Below are positions 1-8,500 of a stretch of 50,553 nt of DNA, piece after piece. The DNA lies in contig DFYY01000020.1 in NCBI GenBank assembly GCA_002383485.1, positions 1 through 50,553 on the forward strand, read 5' to 3'. Source of the DNA: Bacteroidales bacterium UBA4070 (GTDB lineage Bacteria > Bacteroidota > Bacteroidia > Bacteroidales > VadinHA17). The notes below the pieces were generated by a model. That model was not told the DNA's origin. It did no database searches and saw only the letters and a list, made by a program, of their open reading frames with translations. How positions within the stretch are numbered: position 1 is the stretch's first letter; each line of letters opens with the position of its first letter. Made by a program: the position numbers and the translations under genes.

Positions 1-20
1 ATCGCCCATGCCGGGCGCAC
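1..20 (-). mobile_element. Group II intron, 5' tip only (body lies left of window)
   Basis: Read on the minus strand, the sequence ending at position 20 begins GTGCGCCCGGCATGGG, the typical start of a bacterial group II intron. The 23 bases 1-23 are identical to 12528-12550, where the same 5' end belongs to a second copy that also keeps domains V and VI. The intron body would extend leftwards out of the window. The base triplet just upstream of the intron on the minus strand (GAT) is the same at both copies. Whether this copy is full length and encodes a maturase cannot be seen. Confidence 0.6.
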
Positions 21-184
21 ATCAAGGAAGGCTGTCTCTTTCGAAACAACCTTCAACTCGAAACCCTAACCTAAATTCCAGAAAACTAACTCTTCTGTTA
101 GAAAACTACCTTCGCTAATTATAACGCTTAAGTTACATCATTGTTTCGTGAAAGAGCAAAAAAAGTTAATTATTTATCAACAAT
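21..184. other. Intergenic stretch between intron tip and thioredoxin gene
   Basis: No gene is visible. A weak hairpin, CTAAC (86-90) and GTTAG (97-101) around a 6-base loop, is flanked on both sides by A/T runs. It could act as a thioredoxin terminator on the minus strand. The rest is A/T-rich without recognisable signals. Confidence 0.35.
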
Positions 185-547
185 TCAGTTTTTTTCTATT
201 CCAAATATATCCTTGAAGGCCTTTTCAAATACTTCCTTAGGCAGGGCACCCATCGCCATCTGTGGCTGACCCTCCATGGGAACAAACAGCAATGAGGGAA
301 TACTCTTTATGCCAAACACCGAAGCAAGCTCCTGTTCTGCCTCAGTATCAATCTTATAAACATACAATTTATCTTCGTATTCCTTAGAGAGCTCCTCGAG
401 GATCGGTGCCACCATCTTGCAGGGACCGCACCAGTCGGCATAAAAATCAATTATACAGGGCTTGTCTCCACTGTATTTCCACTCTTTGCTTGCTTCATAA
501 TTGAATACTTTCTCAAGAAAAGTATCTTTTGTCAAATGTTCTGCCAT
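185..547 (-). CDS. trxA: Thioredoxin
   Basis: A 120-residue thioredoxin-fold protein that reduces disulfides in cytoplasmic partners. The active site WCGPCK sits near residues 39-44, preceded by the usual beta strand (IIDFYADWCGPC). The cis-proline turn (IKSIPSLLFV) and the conserved C-terminal region are both present. There is no signal peptide, so it is cytoplasmic. It is slightly longer than E. coli TrxA because of N-terminal residues (MAEHLTKDTF) common in Bacteroidota thioredoxins. It stands alone, divergent from the CCA-adding enzyme gene. The group II intron tip lies about 165 bases beyond its stop. Confidence 0.93.
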   Translation of the reverse strand: MAEHLTKDTFLEKVFNYEASKEWKYSGDKPCIIDFYADWCGPCKMVAPILEELSKEYEDKLYVYKIDTEAEQELASVFGIKSIPSLLFVPMEGQPQMAMGALPKEVFEKAFKDIFGIEKN

Positions 548-658
548 ATTTATTGTTTTAATTGTTTAACAGATTTTTAAGGGTTATGTTCAACTTTATC
601 AATAGGCGTGCCGACACTCCCCTGGAAGCAATTTTTCTTCAAGTTAGGCTATAAATTG

Positions 659-666
659 TAATTTTG
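659..666 (+). promoter_or_regulatory. Probable -7 promoter element for the cca gene
   Basis: TAATTTTG matches the Bacteroidota -7 consensus TAnnTTTG and lies 32 bases before the cca start codon. No clear -33 TTG is seen 19 bases further upstream, so this is a motif match only. Confidence 0.45.
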
Positions 667-698
667 TCACCGGTTTCGGCTATAATGTCATACTTATA

Positions 699-2111
699 AT
701 GAAGATATTCCCTGATGACAGGATTTTTGAGATAGTGGCCCGCGTGGCTGACAGAGAGCATGTGGAGGCATATGTCATCGGTGGTTTTGTCCGTGATCAT
801 ATCATAGGACGACTTCATCCGGAAAAGGATATTGACATTGTGGTCATCGGTGACGGTCCTGGCATGGCCCGTGCAGTGGCCCGAGAGATCAGCCGCGACA
901 TAAAGGTGACCGTTTTCAAGACTTTCGGCACTGCCATGTTCAGGTATCAGAACAATGACATCGAATTCGTTGGTGCACGCAAGGAGTCCTATTCCGAAGA
1001 TTCACGCAAACCCTCAGTCGTGCCAGGGACTCTAACGGATGACCAGAACAGGCGCGATTTCACTATCAATGCCCTCGCCATCAGCCTGAACAGCGATAAT
1101 CCCGGCGAGGTGCTTGATCCTTTCGGAGGGATAGAAGATATCCGCAACGGCATCATCCGCACTCCGCTTGATCCTGACGCCACCTTCAGCGATGACCCGC
1201 TCAGGATGATGAGGGCTGTCAGGTTCGCGGCCCAGCTCGGTTTCCGGATCTCTGACGAAACGCTTGACTCGGTCAGCCGCAACGCCGGGAGAATAAAAAT
1301 AGTATCAGCCGAGAGGATCACCACAGAGCTGAACAAGATCATGGCAACAGCAACCCCCTCCTCCGGATTGCTGCTGCTTGAACAGACAGGTCTCCTCAAC
1401 CTCATACTGCCTGAGATTGCAAATCTCAAAGGGGTTGAGGACAAGGAAGGGAAAGGGCATAAAGATAATTTCCATCATACACTTAAGGTAGTTGATAACC
1501 TTGCGGCAAAGAGCGACGACCTGTGGCTGCGCTGGGCAGCGCTCCTTCATGATGTGGCCAAACCAGCCACCAAGAAGTTTGTTCCCGGCACCGGCTGGAC
1601 ATTCCATGGCCATGAGTTCCTGGGGGCCAGAATGGTGCCTGAGATATTCAAACGACTAAAGCTTCCGCTTAACGACAGGATGAAGTATGTTCAGAAGCTT
1701 GTGGGACTGCACCTGAGACCGATCTCGCTGGTGCAGGAAGAGGTCACCGACTCTGCAGTGCGCAGGCTCCTCTTTGAGGCAGGCGAGGATATCGATGACC
1801 TGATGCTCCTTTGCGAAGCGGACATCACCTCCGGCAACAGGATGAAGGTGCTCAGGCACCGTGAGAACTTCGCCCTGGTGCGCCGCAAGCTGAAGGAGAT
1901 AGAGGAGAAGGATGCGGTGAGGACATTCCAGCCCCCGGTGCACGGCGAGGAGATCATTGCCACATTCGGCATCCCCCCGGGGCCGGTGGTGGGCATCATT
2001 AAAACTGCCATCAAGGATGCCATCCTCGACGGTATCATACCCAATGAACATGAAGCCGCCCGTGAGTTCATGATCAGGAAAGGTGAGGAACTGGGGCTCA
2101 CACCTGCATAA
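699..2111 (+). CDS. cca: CCA-adding / tRNA nucleotidyltransferase with HD domain
   Basis: A 470-residue class II nucleotidyltransferase that builds or repairs the 3' CCA of tRNAs. The head domain shows GGFVRD near residues 28-33 and the metal-binding DIDIV near residue 45. These are followed by the RRDFTINALA motif and the PolA RNA-binding region (DDPLRMMRAVRFAAQLGF). A C-terminal HD domain has the LLHDVAKP motif near residue 283. Length and order match Bacteroidota CCA/HD proteins. The tRNA-Val in this window lacks an encoded CCA, so such an enzyme is needed. The gene converges on the next one with only 3 bases between stop codons. Confidence 0.93.
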   Translation: MKIFPDDRIFEIVARVADREHVEAYVIGGFVRDHIIGRLHPEKDIDIVVIGDGPGMARAVAREISRDIKVTVFKTFGTAMFRYQNNDIEFVGARKESYSEDSRKPSVVPGTLTDDQNRRDFTINALAISLNSDNPGEVLDPFGGIEDIRNGIIRTPLDPDATFSDDPLRMMRAVRFAAQLGFRISDETLDSVSRNAGRIKIVSAERITTELNKIMATATPSSGLLLLEQTGLLNLILPEIANLKGVEDKEGKGHKDNFHHTLKVVDNLAAKSDDLWLRWAALLHDVAKPATKKFVPGTGWTFHGHEFLGARMVPEIFKRLKLPLNDRMKYVQKLVGLHLRPISLVQEEVTDSAVRRLLFEAGEDIDDLMLLCEADITSGNRMKVLRHRENFALVRRKLKEIEEKDAVRTFQPPVHGEEIIATFGIPPGPVVGIIKTAIKDAILDGIIPNEHEAAREFMIRKGEELGLTPA

Positions 2112-2114
2112 CCG

Positions 2115-3104
2115 TCACCTGCGGGAGATTCTTACAAGCACCGGGAGGTGATCCGAATAACCTCCTGACCACCTGTATCCTCCGTAGGTTGGAAATGGTT
2201 TCCTGCCCGGGTAGGTCTCATCTTCGGTTAAAATAAAAGGAGCATCAACCACCCTGAAGCTGTCTGGTTTCAGATGCCATATCCCGGTGGAATCCGTCAG
2301 TGCAGGGGACACCAGTACCTGGTCTATCATCTCCCATTTGCCCTGGTATTTATATGATCCTTGCCCCGTTCCTGAGAGTTCGGCAGAGAGATTGACAAGA
2401 TTCCCGGTTCCGGTGAGAGCTGATATCAGTTTATCTTCCGGTGCGGCGTTGAAGTCTCCCATGACAATCACTGCCGCTCGTCCGCCTGATGCACTCATGA
2501 TGGAGTCAACCCTGTCCGCTGCCAGCCTTATCATCCTCTCACGCAGTCTCTCTGCAACCAGCACCCCTCCCCTTCTCGAGGGAAGATGACAAAGGACCAG
2601 GTGAAGAGTGTCCTCAGCTTCTGTTACCTTAATATATAGCAGGTTGCGAGTTGTGACAGGCAGACTGTCGGGACTGTCAGGCAGCCATGACCGCACATCG
2701 GCAATCCGGAAACGGTCGCGCCTGTAGAGAAGTGCCATATCAATTCCCCTCGGATCCGGGGAATCACGGTGCACTATGCCATAATTGCCGGCTGAGAGGA
2801 TGGTGCCATAAATCAGGTCCTTCAATACCTCATCGTTCTCAACCTCGCACAGGCCGACAAGCGACGGCAGTTCCCACTCACCGGCAGCAGCTACTGCGCG
2901 GGCAATTGCATTCAGCTTTTTATGATACCTGGATGCAGTCCATCGCCTCTCTCCACCGGGAAGAAATTCATCATCATTTTTCAGGGTGTCATCAACCGTG
3001 TCAAACAGGTTCTCGACGTTGTAGAACATGACACTGAATTCCTGGCCTGACACCCTGAACGGCATCAAAGAGAGAAATACCGCAATAATAAGAAAGACCC
3101 TCAT
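2115..3104 (-). CDS. Secreted endonuclease/exonuclease/phosphatase-family protein
   Basis: A protein of about 329 residues with the EEP (DNase I-like) fold. Recognisable motifs are MFYNVENLFDT near the N-terminus, GLCEVEN (metal-binding Glu), VIVMGDFNAAP (catalytic Asp/Asn) and a C-terminal SDHLPVLVR (catalytic His). The start is placed at 3104 because the residues from there (MRVFLIIAVFLSLMPFRVSG) form a normal signal peptide, whereas the longer reading adds a cysteine-rich stretch. The substrate cannot be predicted: family members cut nucleic acids, phosphoinositides or sphingomyelin. A TATATTTG promoter element lies at 3144-3151, so it is probably transcribed separately from the lipoprotein gene upstream. 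Confidence 0.85.
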   Translation of the reverse strand: MRVFLIIAVFLSLMPFRVSGQEFSVMFYNVENLFDTVDDTLKNDDEFLPGGERRWTASRYHKKLNAIARAVAAAGEWELPSLVGLCEVENDEVLKDLIYGTILSAGNYGIVHRDSPDPRGIDMALLYRRDRFRIADVRSWLPDSPDSLPVTTRNLLYIKVTEAEDTLHLVLCHLPSRRGGVLVAERLRERMIRLAADRVDSIMSASGGRAAVIVMGDFNAAPEDKLISALTGTGNLVNLSAELSGTGQGSYKYQGKWEMIDQVLVSPALTDSTGIWHLKPDSFRVVDAPFILTEDETYPGRKPFPTYGGYRWSGGYSDHLPVLVRISRR

Positions 3105-3143
3105 CACTAATTGATTAAAGCACGGACAATAATAGCAGCAAGA

Positions 3144-3174
3144 CAAATATACATCGAAATATGGGTGTTGTCAA
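3144..3174 (-). promoter_or_regulatory. Promoter of the EEP-family gene
   Basis: On the minus strand TATATTTG (3151-3144) matches the -7 consensus TAnnTTTG. A TTG (3174-3172) stands 20 bases upstream in the -33 position. Transcription would start near 3138, giving a leader of about 35 bases. This supports the start codon at 3104, since the longer ORF start at 3146 would overlap the promoter. Confidence 0.55.
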
Positions 3175-3189
3175 TGCCTTCCGGGCCTT

Positions 3190-4587
3190 TCAGCGGGCTG
3201 GTTTTTCCTCCTTGCGCTTCTCCCCTCGCTGCCTCTCGAATGCCCCTATGTCAGCCCCGGTATCATATGGCCGGGGCTTGTCCCTTATGTCAAACGGCCA
3301 TGCCACCGTCTCGGTCCTTCCTGCCCTGTCAAGCAGAGGTGACAGGGTATCTGGCCTGAAATCCCATTCGGACTCACTGATGAACCGGGGGTCAGGCCTG
3401 GTCATAACATCACGAAACAGTGCTGTCGAGTACCACGAAGCTGTTAATGTATCAACCTTTACAAGCGAGCTGTCTGCGCGGAATCCTGCCGCAGCAACCG
3501 CGGCTGATGCATCTATCAGCAACTCCTCGCCCAGGCTCCCGCTCACAACTGAATTTACCAGCCTTACCTCAGGCATGCTCCCGTTGCCGGGGTCAATCAG
3601 CATGGCGGGCTCCGGCCGGAAGCTGTACTCCCACCTGTTGCTCACCGTGCAGTGAATGAACTCATAGCGGCCACCCTGCCTGAGGCTCACCGTGCTGTAA
3701 CCTGAATGTGCAAACAGGGAGTTAACGGCGAAGACCCTGGCACGGCTGGCTGCCAGTGAGGCCACTGTGTTGTGCATGAGTATGGCTCCGGTCATTAAAA
3801 GGTCTGGCTCAGCAGATGCGCTGCCCTCTATACTGACGGCGATCTCTGCATTCCTGATGGTGGCATGATTCAATACATTGTTATGACTGCAGTCAAGAAA
3901 TCTCACTCCCTGCCACCTTCCGGGCACATCCGTATAATCCTTCTCAAGACGGTCTGTTGCAATGATAACCCTCTTATCCGCAGTACCGTTGACCTGAAGT
4001 GCTCCCGCCACGGTTACCGTGGCGCGGTGATGCATGTACACCCTTGTCCCCGGTTCAAGCGTAAGACGGGCCAGGGTGTCAATGAAAAGAGATCCGTCCA
4101 CAACATAGGGCCTACCCTCTGTCCAGACTGTGTTGCCGGTAATCTTTCCGGAAACCAGCCTGATATCCTGTCCCCAGGCCTCGAGAATCACGCGTCCGGC
4201 ATAGCTTCCCGACAGGAAATTCACCGAATCGGTTACGGCCAGGGGCAGATCACCGCCAACGGGATCAACCGTCACTTCCACAAAGATGAAGATACTGTCG
4301 CCCTGCGCAATCACTGTTTCACCAGTCTCGGTAACAGGATCGCCGTTAATATTAAGCCGGAATGGGGATAGCGTGCCGCCACCTAGCCAGATACGGTCAA
4401 TCCGCAACGGCTCGTTACCCGGGTTGACTGCCCTGAGCTCCCTGGTGGCGGAGCCGAGACCTGTAAAAACGGTGTCAAAAGAGATCGTATCCGGTGAGAA
4501 GCTGAGTCGCCCGCTGACAGGATTGGCAAGCGGATCACAACCAAGGCAGGCTGCGGCAATCAGAAACAGAAAAAGGATGCTCCTCAT
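3190..4587 (-). CDS. Probable surface lipoprotein with parallel beta-helix
   Basis: A 465-residue exported protein of no known specific function. The N-terminus is a hydrophobic signal ending in a cysteine (LIAAACLGC, Cys14 or Cys17), so it is probably lipid-anchored, though the lipobox is not canonical. Residues about 25-120 resemble an Ig-like DUF1573/Hydin-type domain (ISFDTVFTGLGSATRELRAV). Residues about 150-400 look like a right-handed beta-helix, with runs such as LTLEPGTRVYMHHRATVTVAG and NVLNHATIRNAEIAV. The C-terminus has the GADIGAFER ending typical of such helices. Its start codon overlaps the PorP/SprF stop by one base, so it is co-transcribed with the adhesin and PorP genes. Confidence 0.75.
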   Translation of the reverse strand: MRSILFLFLIAAACLGCDPLANPVSGRLSFSPDTISFDTVFTGLGSATRELRAVNPGNEPLRIDRIWLGGGTLSPFRLNINGDPVTETGETVIAQGDSIFIFVEVTVDPVGGDLPLAVTDSVNFLSGSYAGRVILEAWGQDIRLVSGKITGNTVWTEGRPYVVDGSLFIDTLARLTLEPGTRVYMHHRATVTVAGALQVNGTADKRVIIATDRLEKDYTDVPGRWQGVRFLDCSHNNVLNHATIRNAEIAVSIEGSASAEPDLLMTGAILMHNTVASLAASRARVFAVNSLFAHSGYSTVSLRQGGRYEFIHCTVSNRWEYSFRPEPAMLIDPGNGSMPEVRLVNSVVSGSLGEELLIDASAAVAAAGFRADSSLVKVDTLTASWYSTALFRDVMTRPDPRFISESEWDFRPDTLSPLLDRAGRTETVAWPFDIRDKPRPYDTGADIGAFERQRGEKRKEEKPAR

Positions 4588-5576
4588 CAGTATTTATTGA
4601 TCCACCTGTACCGCCTCGGATTGTCGCCGAAACGGGCCATGACAGTCAGCTCATGTGTCCCGTAGGTGTAGCTGCGAATCTCTGACATGGTGAAATCAAA
4701 GGCATAACCGATGTAAAACCTGTCGACCTTGAGACCGGCAAGCATCACAATTGCATCGCCGGTGCGGTAAGAGAGCCCGAGCCAGTAGTCGTCCTTGTAA
4801 TATACCCTTCCCGTCAGGTCAACCTGGAATGACTTGAAGACCATGTCAGACGACTTGAGCATGATAGATGGTTCGATGATCCAGTCCACTCCGGGGTATA
4901 GCCTGATACCTCCCGTCAGGAAATAGTGACCCAGTTCCGAACGGCCATTCTCGCCGCCGTTGCCAATCATCAGGGCTCCCCGGAAAAGGTTTGTCATCGC
5001 AAAGCCGGCATAATAATTCCTTGTCATGTAGCTTACTCCGAAATTGGCGTCCGGAATGTAAACTACCTGGTCGTAATTATTCAGCAGATCATCCTGAACA
5101 TCATCGGGCATGACGGCCCCGCTGATGTCAACAAAATACTGGTATGCGCTCAGTGAAAGGCCAAACGACAGCTGCTGATCAATGCCGATGGGAAGATGAT
5201 ACGCATATGCCAGCTGCAGGCCGGTCCTGTGCATTATACCGTTATGGTCTGAGAAGAGGTACCCTCCAACTCCTACCCTTCCTCCCTTCGTGGGCCTGTC
5301 AATCTTCTTCCTGACAGCCGTGGACTTTGTGATATAACTATCATTGAGTATCCTCGTCTGGAAAGCGGCTGCATAGGTACTGGGTGCATTCGGAAGACTG
5401 AGCCATTGTTCGCGTACTGTAAGGCCGAAAGTTGTGTAGTAATCGCTTCCTGTATAAGAGGGATTGAGCAGGAACCCGTTCATTGTGTACTGGCTGTAGA
5501 GAGGGAACTGCTGTGCCGAGATTTCAGGCATAACCGCCAGAAGGCCAACCACTGCTATTATTCTCAATATTTTCAT
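4587..5576 (-). CDS. PorP/SprF family type IX secretion outer-membrane protein
   Basis: A 329-residue protein with a signal peptide (MKILRIIAVVGLLAVMPEISA). It is followed by the PorP/SprF family opening QQFPLYSQYTMNGFLLNPSY and repeated amphipathic strands ending in YIGYAFDFTMSEIRSYTYGTHEL, consistent with an outer-membrane beta-barrel. In Bacteroidota, SprF-like proteins are often encoded directly after a large CHU_C-terminated adhesin and are thought to help its secretion or surface attachment by the type IX system. That is the arrangement here: the adhesin stop lies 20 bases upstream. A dedicated-partner role is inferred from family and context. Confidence 0.88.
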   Translation of the reverse strand: MKILRIIAVVGLLAVMPEISAQQFPLYSQYTMNGFLLNPSYTGSDYYTTFGLTVREQWLSLPNAPSTYAAAFQTRILNDSYITKSTAVRKKIDRPTKGGRVGVGGYLFSDHNGIMHRTGLQLAYAYHLPIGIDQQLSFGLSLSAYQYFVDISGAVMPDDVQDDLLNNYDQVVYIPDANFGVSYMTRNYYAGFAMTNLFRGALMIGNGGENGRSELGHYFLTGGIRLYPGVDWIIEPSIMLKSSDMVFKSFQVDLTGRVYYKDDYWLGLSYRTGDAIVMLAGLKVDRFYIGYAFDFTMSEIRSYTYGTHELTVMARFGDNPRRYRWINKY

Positions 5577-5596
5577 ATCTCCTTCGGGTTACCTGG

Positions 5597-8500
5597 TTAT
5601 TTACTGATTATAGAGATTATCCCGGTACGCGGTTCAGAACCGTTGTTCAGATGAATCACGTAGTGGTAAGAGTCGTTGGGCAGCAGCTTTCCGTTGAAGG
5701 TTCCGTCCCATTGATCGGTGGCATTGGCTGAGTGATATACAAGCTTGCCCCACCTGGTGTAGACGAAGACCTCAGCATCAGGATAGAGTTCAGCATTGCG
5801 CAGGTGCCATGTGTCATTGCGGCCGTCTCCGTTGGGAGTAATGATCTCGTAAACCCGCAGACAATTTTCCCCGATGACACCAAGCGTTACAATTGAAGTC
5901 TGCTCACAGCCATTCTCATCTGTGACAGTGACGGTGTAGTCACCTGGAAGAATCGCTATCCTGTTAGTTGAGGTCACTCCGTCATTCCAGAGGAAGGCAA
6001 GAGTGCCGGAGCCTCCTGTCACTGTCAGAGCAATACTTCCGTCAGGTGTATCAGGACAGGAAGCGTCCGTAGTGACCGCACTAATTGACATGGACTCAGG
6101 CGCTGTCAGGGTATAGTCTTCGTTCAGAACACAGCCGGCGGCATCAACGATGGCCAGGTTATAGGTACCTGCACTGAGTGAGGTGAGTGATAATTCATTT
6201 GAGGTGAATCCTCCGGGGCCGGTCCATGTGAATTCCAGCGGAGGAGTTCCACCCTGGGCTGTAACCGAAATTGATCCGTCGGCAGAACCGGGGCAGGTGA
6301 CACCAAAACCGCCATAATCGGAGATTAGAGATCCGGTGATCTCAATAGCTGCGGGTTCCGTTATTACCTCTATGTAGCTGAAACTTGCACATCCGTTCAG
6401 ATCCGTTACGGTCAGTGAATATGTACCTGCACCCAGACCCGTGATTGTAGCTGTTGATGCAGTCCATCCGTCAGGCCCGGTCCAGCTTATAGTGTAGGGT
6501 TGGGTCCCTCCTTCCAGGGTAACATTAACAGCACCATCCGTGCCCCCATTACAGGTAACATCAACAGTATTGTCTATCACTGCTGAGAATGGCAAAGGCT
6601 CCGTGATTGTCAGGGTGGTATCAGAGCTGCACCCGTTTGCATCTCTCAATTCAAACTGGTATGTGCCGGCTGCCAGCCCGGTGAAATCACCTGACAACTG
6701 GAAGGGTGCTCCGTCGATACTGAACATGTATGGAGCAAGACCCCCTCCGGCAGTCAGCCTGATCACACCGTCAGTAAGTCCGTTGCAGGTTATCTGTCTG
6801 TGCTCTGCCACTGTGATTTCAGGAAGGGCATTTATTGTTACCGTGGCTGATGAACCGACGGTACCGCATGCTCCTCCACCGGTAACAGTCATTATAAGGT
6901 TAACCGATCCGGCAGTATAATCGCCGGGCCCGAAGGTGTATAACGGGTTATCCAGGGTACTGTCATCAAAGCTTCCGTCACCGCTGCTGCTCCATGCTAC
7001 TGTGCCTCCTGCATGGGATGCCCCTGCTACCTGGAATACGCCAGCTGTGCTGCAGACTGCGCCACCCGGGCCTGCATCAGCAACAGGAGCAGATGTGAAG
7101 GTGATTACTGCATCGTCGGTCACAAAGCCGCACTGACTGCTTGTAACAGTCATGGTAAGCGTAACAGGACCGCTGTCGGCACTGCCGAATGTGTAGACCG
7201 GATTTGTTGCAGCCGGGTCACTGAATGTACCGTTCCCTGAGGTTGTCCAAAGTATGGTCCCGTTTTCAGCAGTAGCATCGCTGAGAGATACTGTGGCAGT
7301 GCCTGAGCATAGATCCTTGTCAGCCCCTGCGCCGGCAACGGGCTCTCCTGCAAACGAGAGTATCATCCCGTCAGTGAGAGTCTCAGGACATCCGCTGATT
7401 TTTGTACCTGTAAGAGTTAACGTTACGCTTGAAATATCAGCGTCACCACGGGTGTAAACCGGGTTGACCGCAACGGGATCACTGAACGTACCGTTCCCCG
7501 AGGTACTCCACAAAAGAGTCATATTGGATGCTGATGCTCCGGTAATTGCATAGGTCGGTAATGTGGTGCATATCTCAACATCAGGGCCGGCATTGACAGA
7601 CGCAGTAAAGGGATCTGTAACATTAACAGCCGAAGTGCAGGTTGCTGTATTCCCGCTTGCATCCGTGACTGTTACTGTGACGGTGACACTCCCCAGGTCG
7701 GTACAGGTGAAACTTGTCCTGCTGAGGGTTACAGATGCTACGGAACAGTTGTCCGCGGGAGCTGTCGTCAGAAGATCTGTCGTACCAATGGTTGCATTGC
7801 CGGAAGCATCAAGCTCAAGAGTGATATCTGAGCAACTTACAACCGGCAGTTCTGTATCATTAACGGTAACAGTAAAGGTGCAGGTAGAGATCATGCCGTC
7901 ATCATCTGTCGACGTGTAGGTTACCGTTGTGACCCCTACAGGGAATGTGGCACCCGGAAGGTGAGTGGAGGTCATCGGGGCGGTTGACACCGGGGCGGTC
8001 CAGCTTGCTGCGGCGGAACATGCTCCGGGAGTGTTGCTGACGGTTATATCCGACGGACACCCGGTGATTACCGGCGGATCATTATCTTCAATGTTTACAT
8101 TGACATTCTGCGCAGCCAGACCGTCAAAACTGTTGTCCGAAAGAGCCTGGTTCACTGTTACGGCGATTACATCAGTCCGGTCTGCGTCAAGCGCATCTTC
8201 AACGGGTGACACCGTGACCACCTGCGGTACATTCCAGTTTGCCGGAGTGAAGGTGATCTGTGATAAATGGGTAGTATGCACCGGCGCTCCATTTAAAAGG
8301 TCAAACACCACATCTGATACCGGCTGGGCATTGAGAATAACGGTGAACTGTCCGGCAGGACCTCCTTCGTTGATCGTAATGGTGAGAGGATTAACGGTGA
8401 AACCGGCCAGGTCATCATTTATGACATTGACGCTCACAGCGGCTGTGACACCGTCGTAACCGTCATATGACAATGCATCATTCACTGACAGTGAAATCGT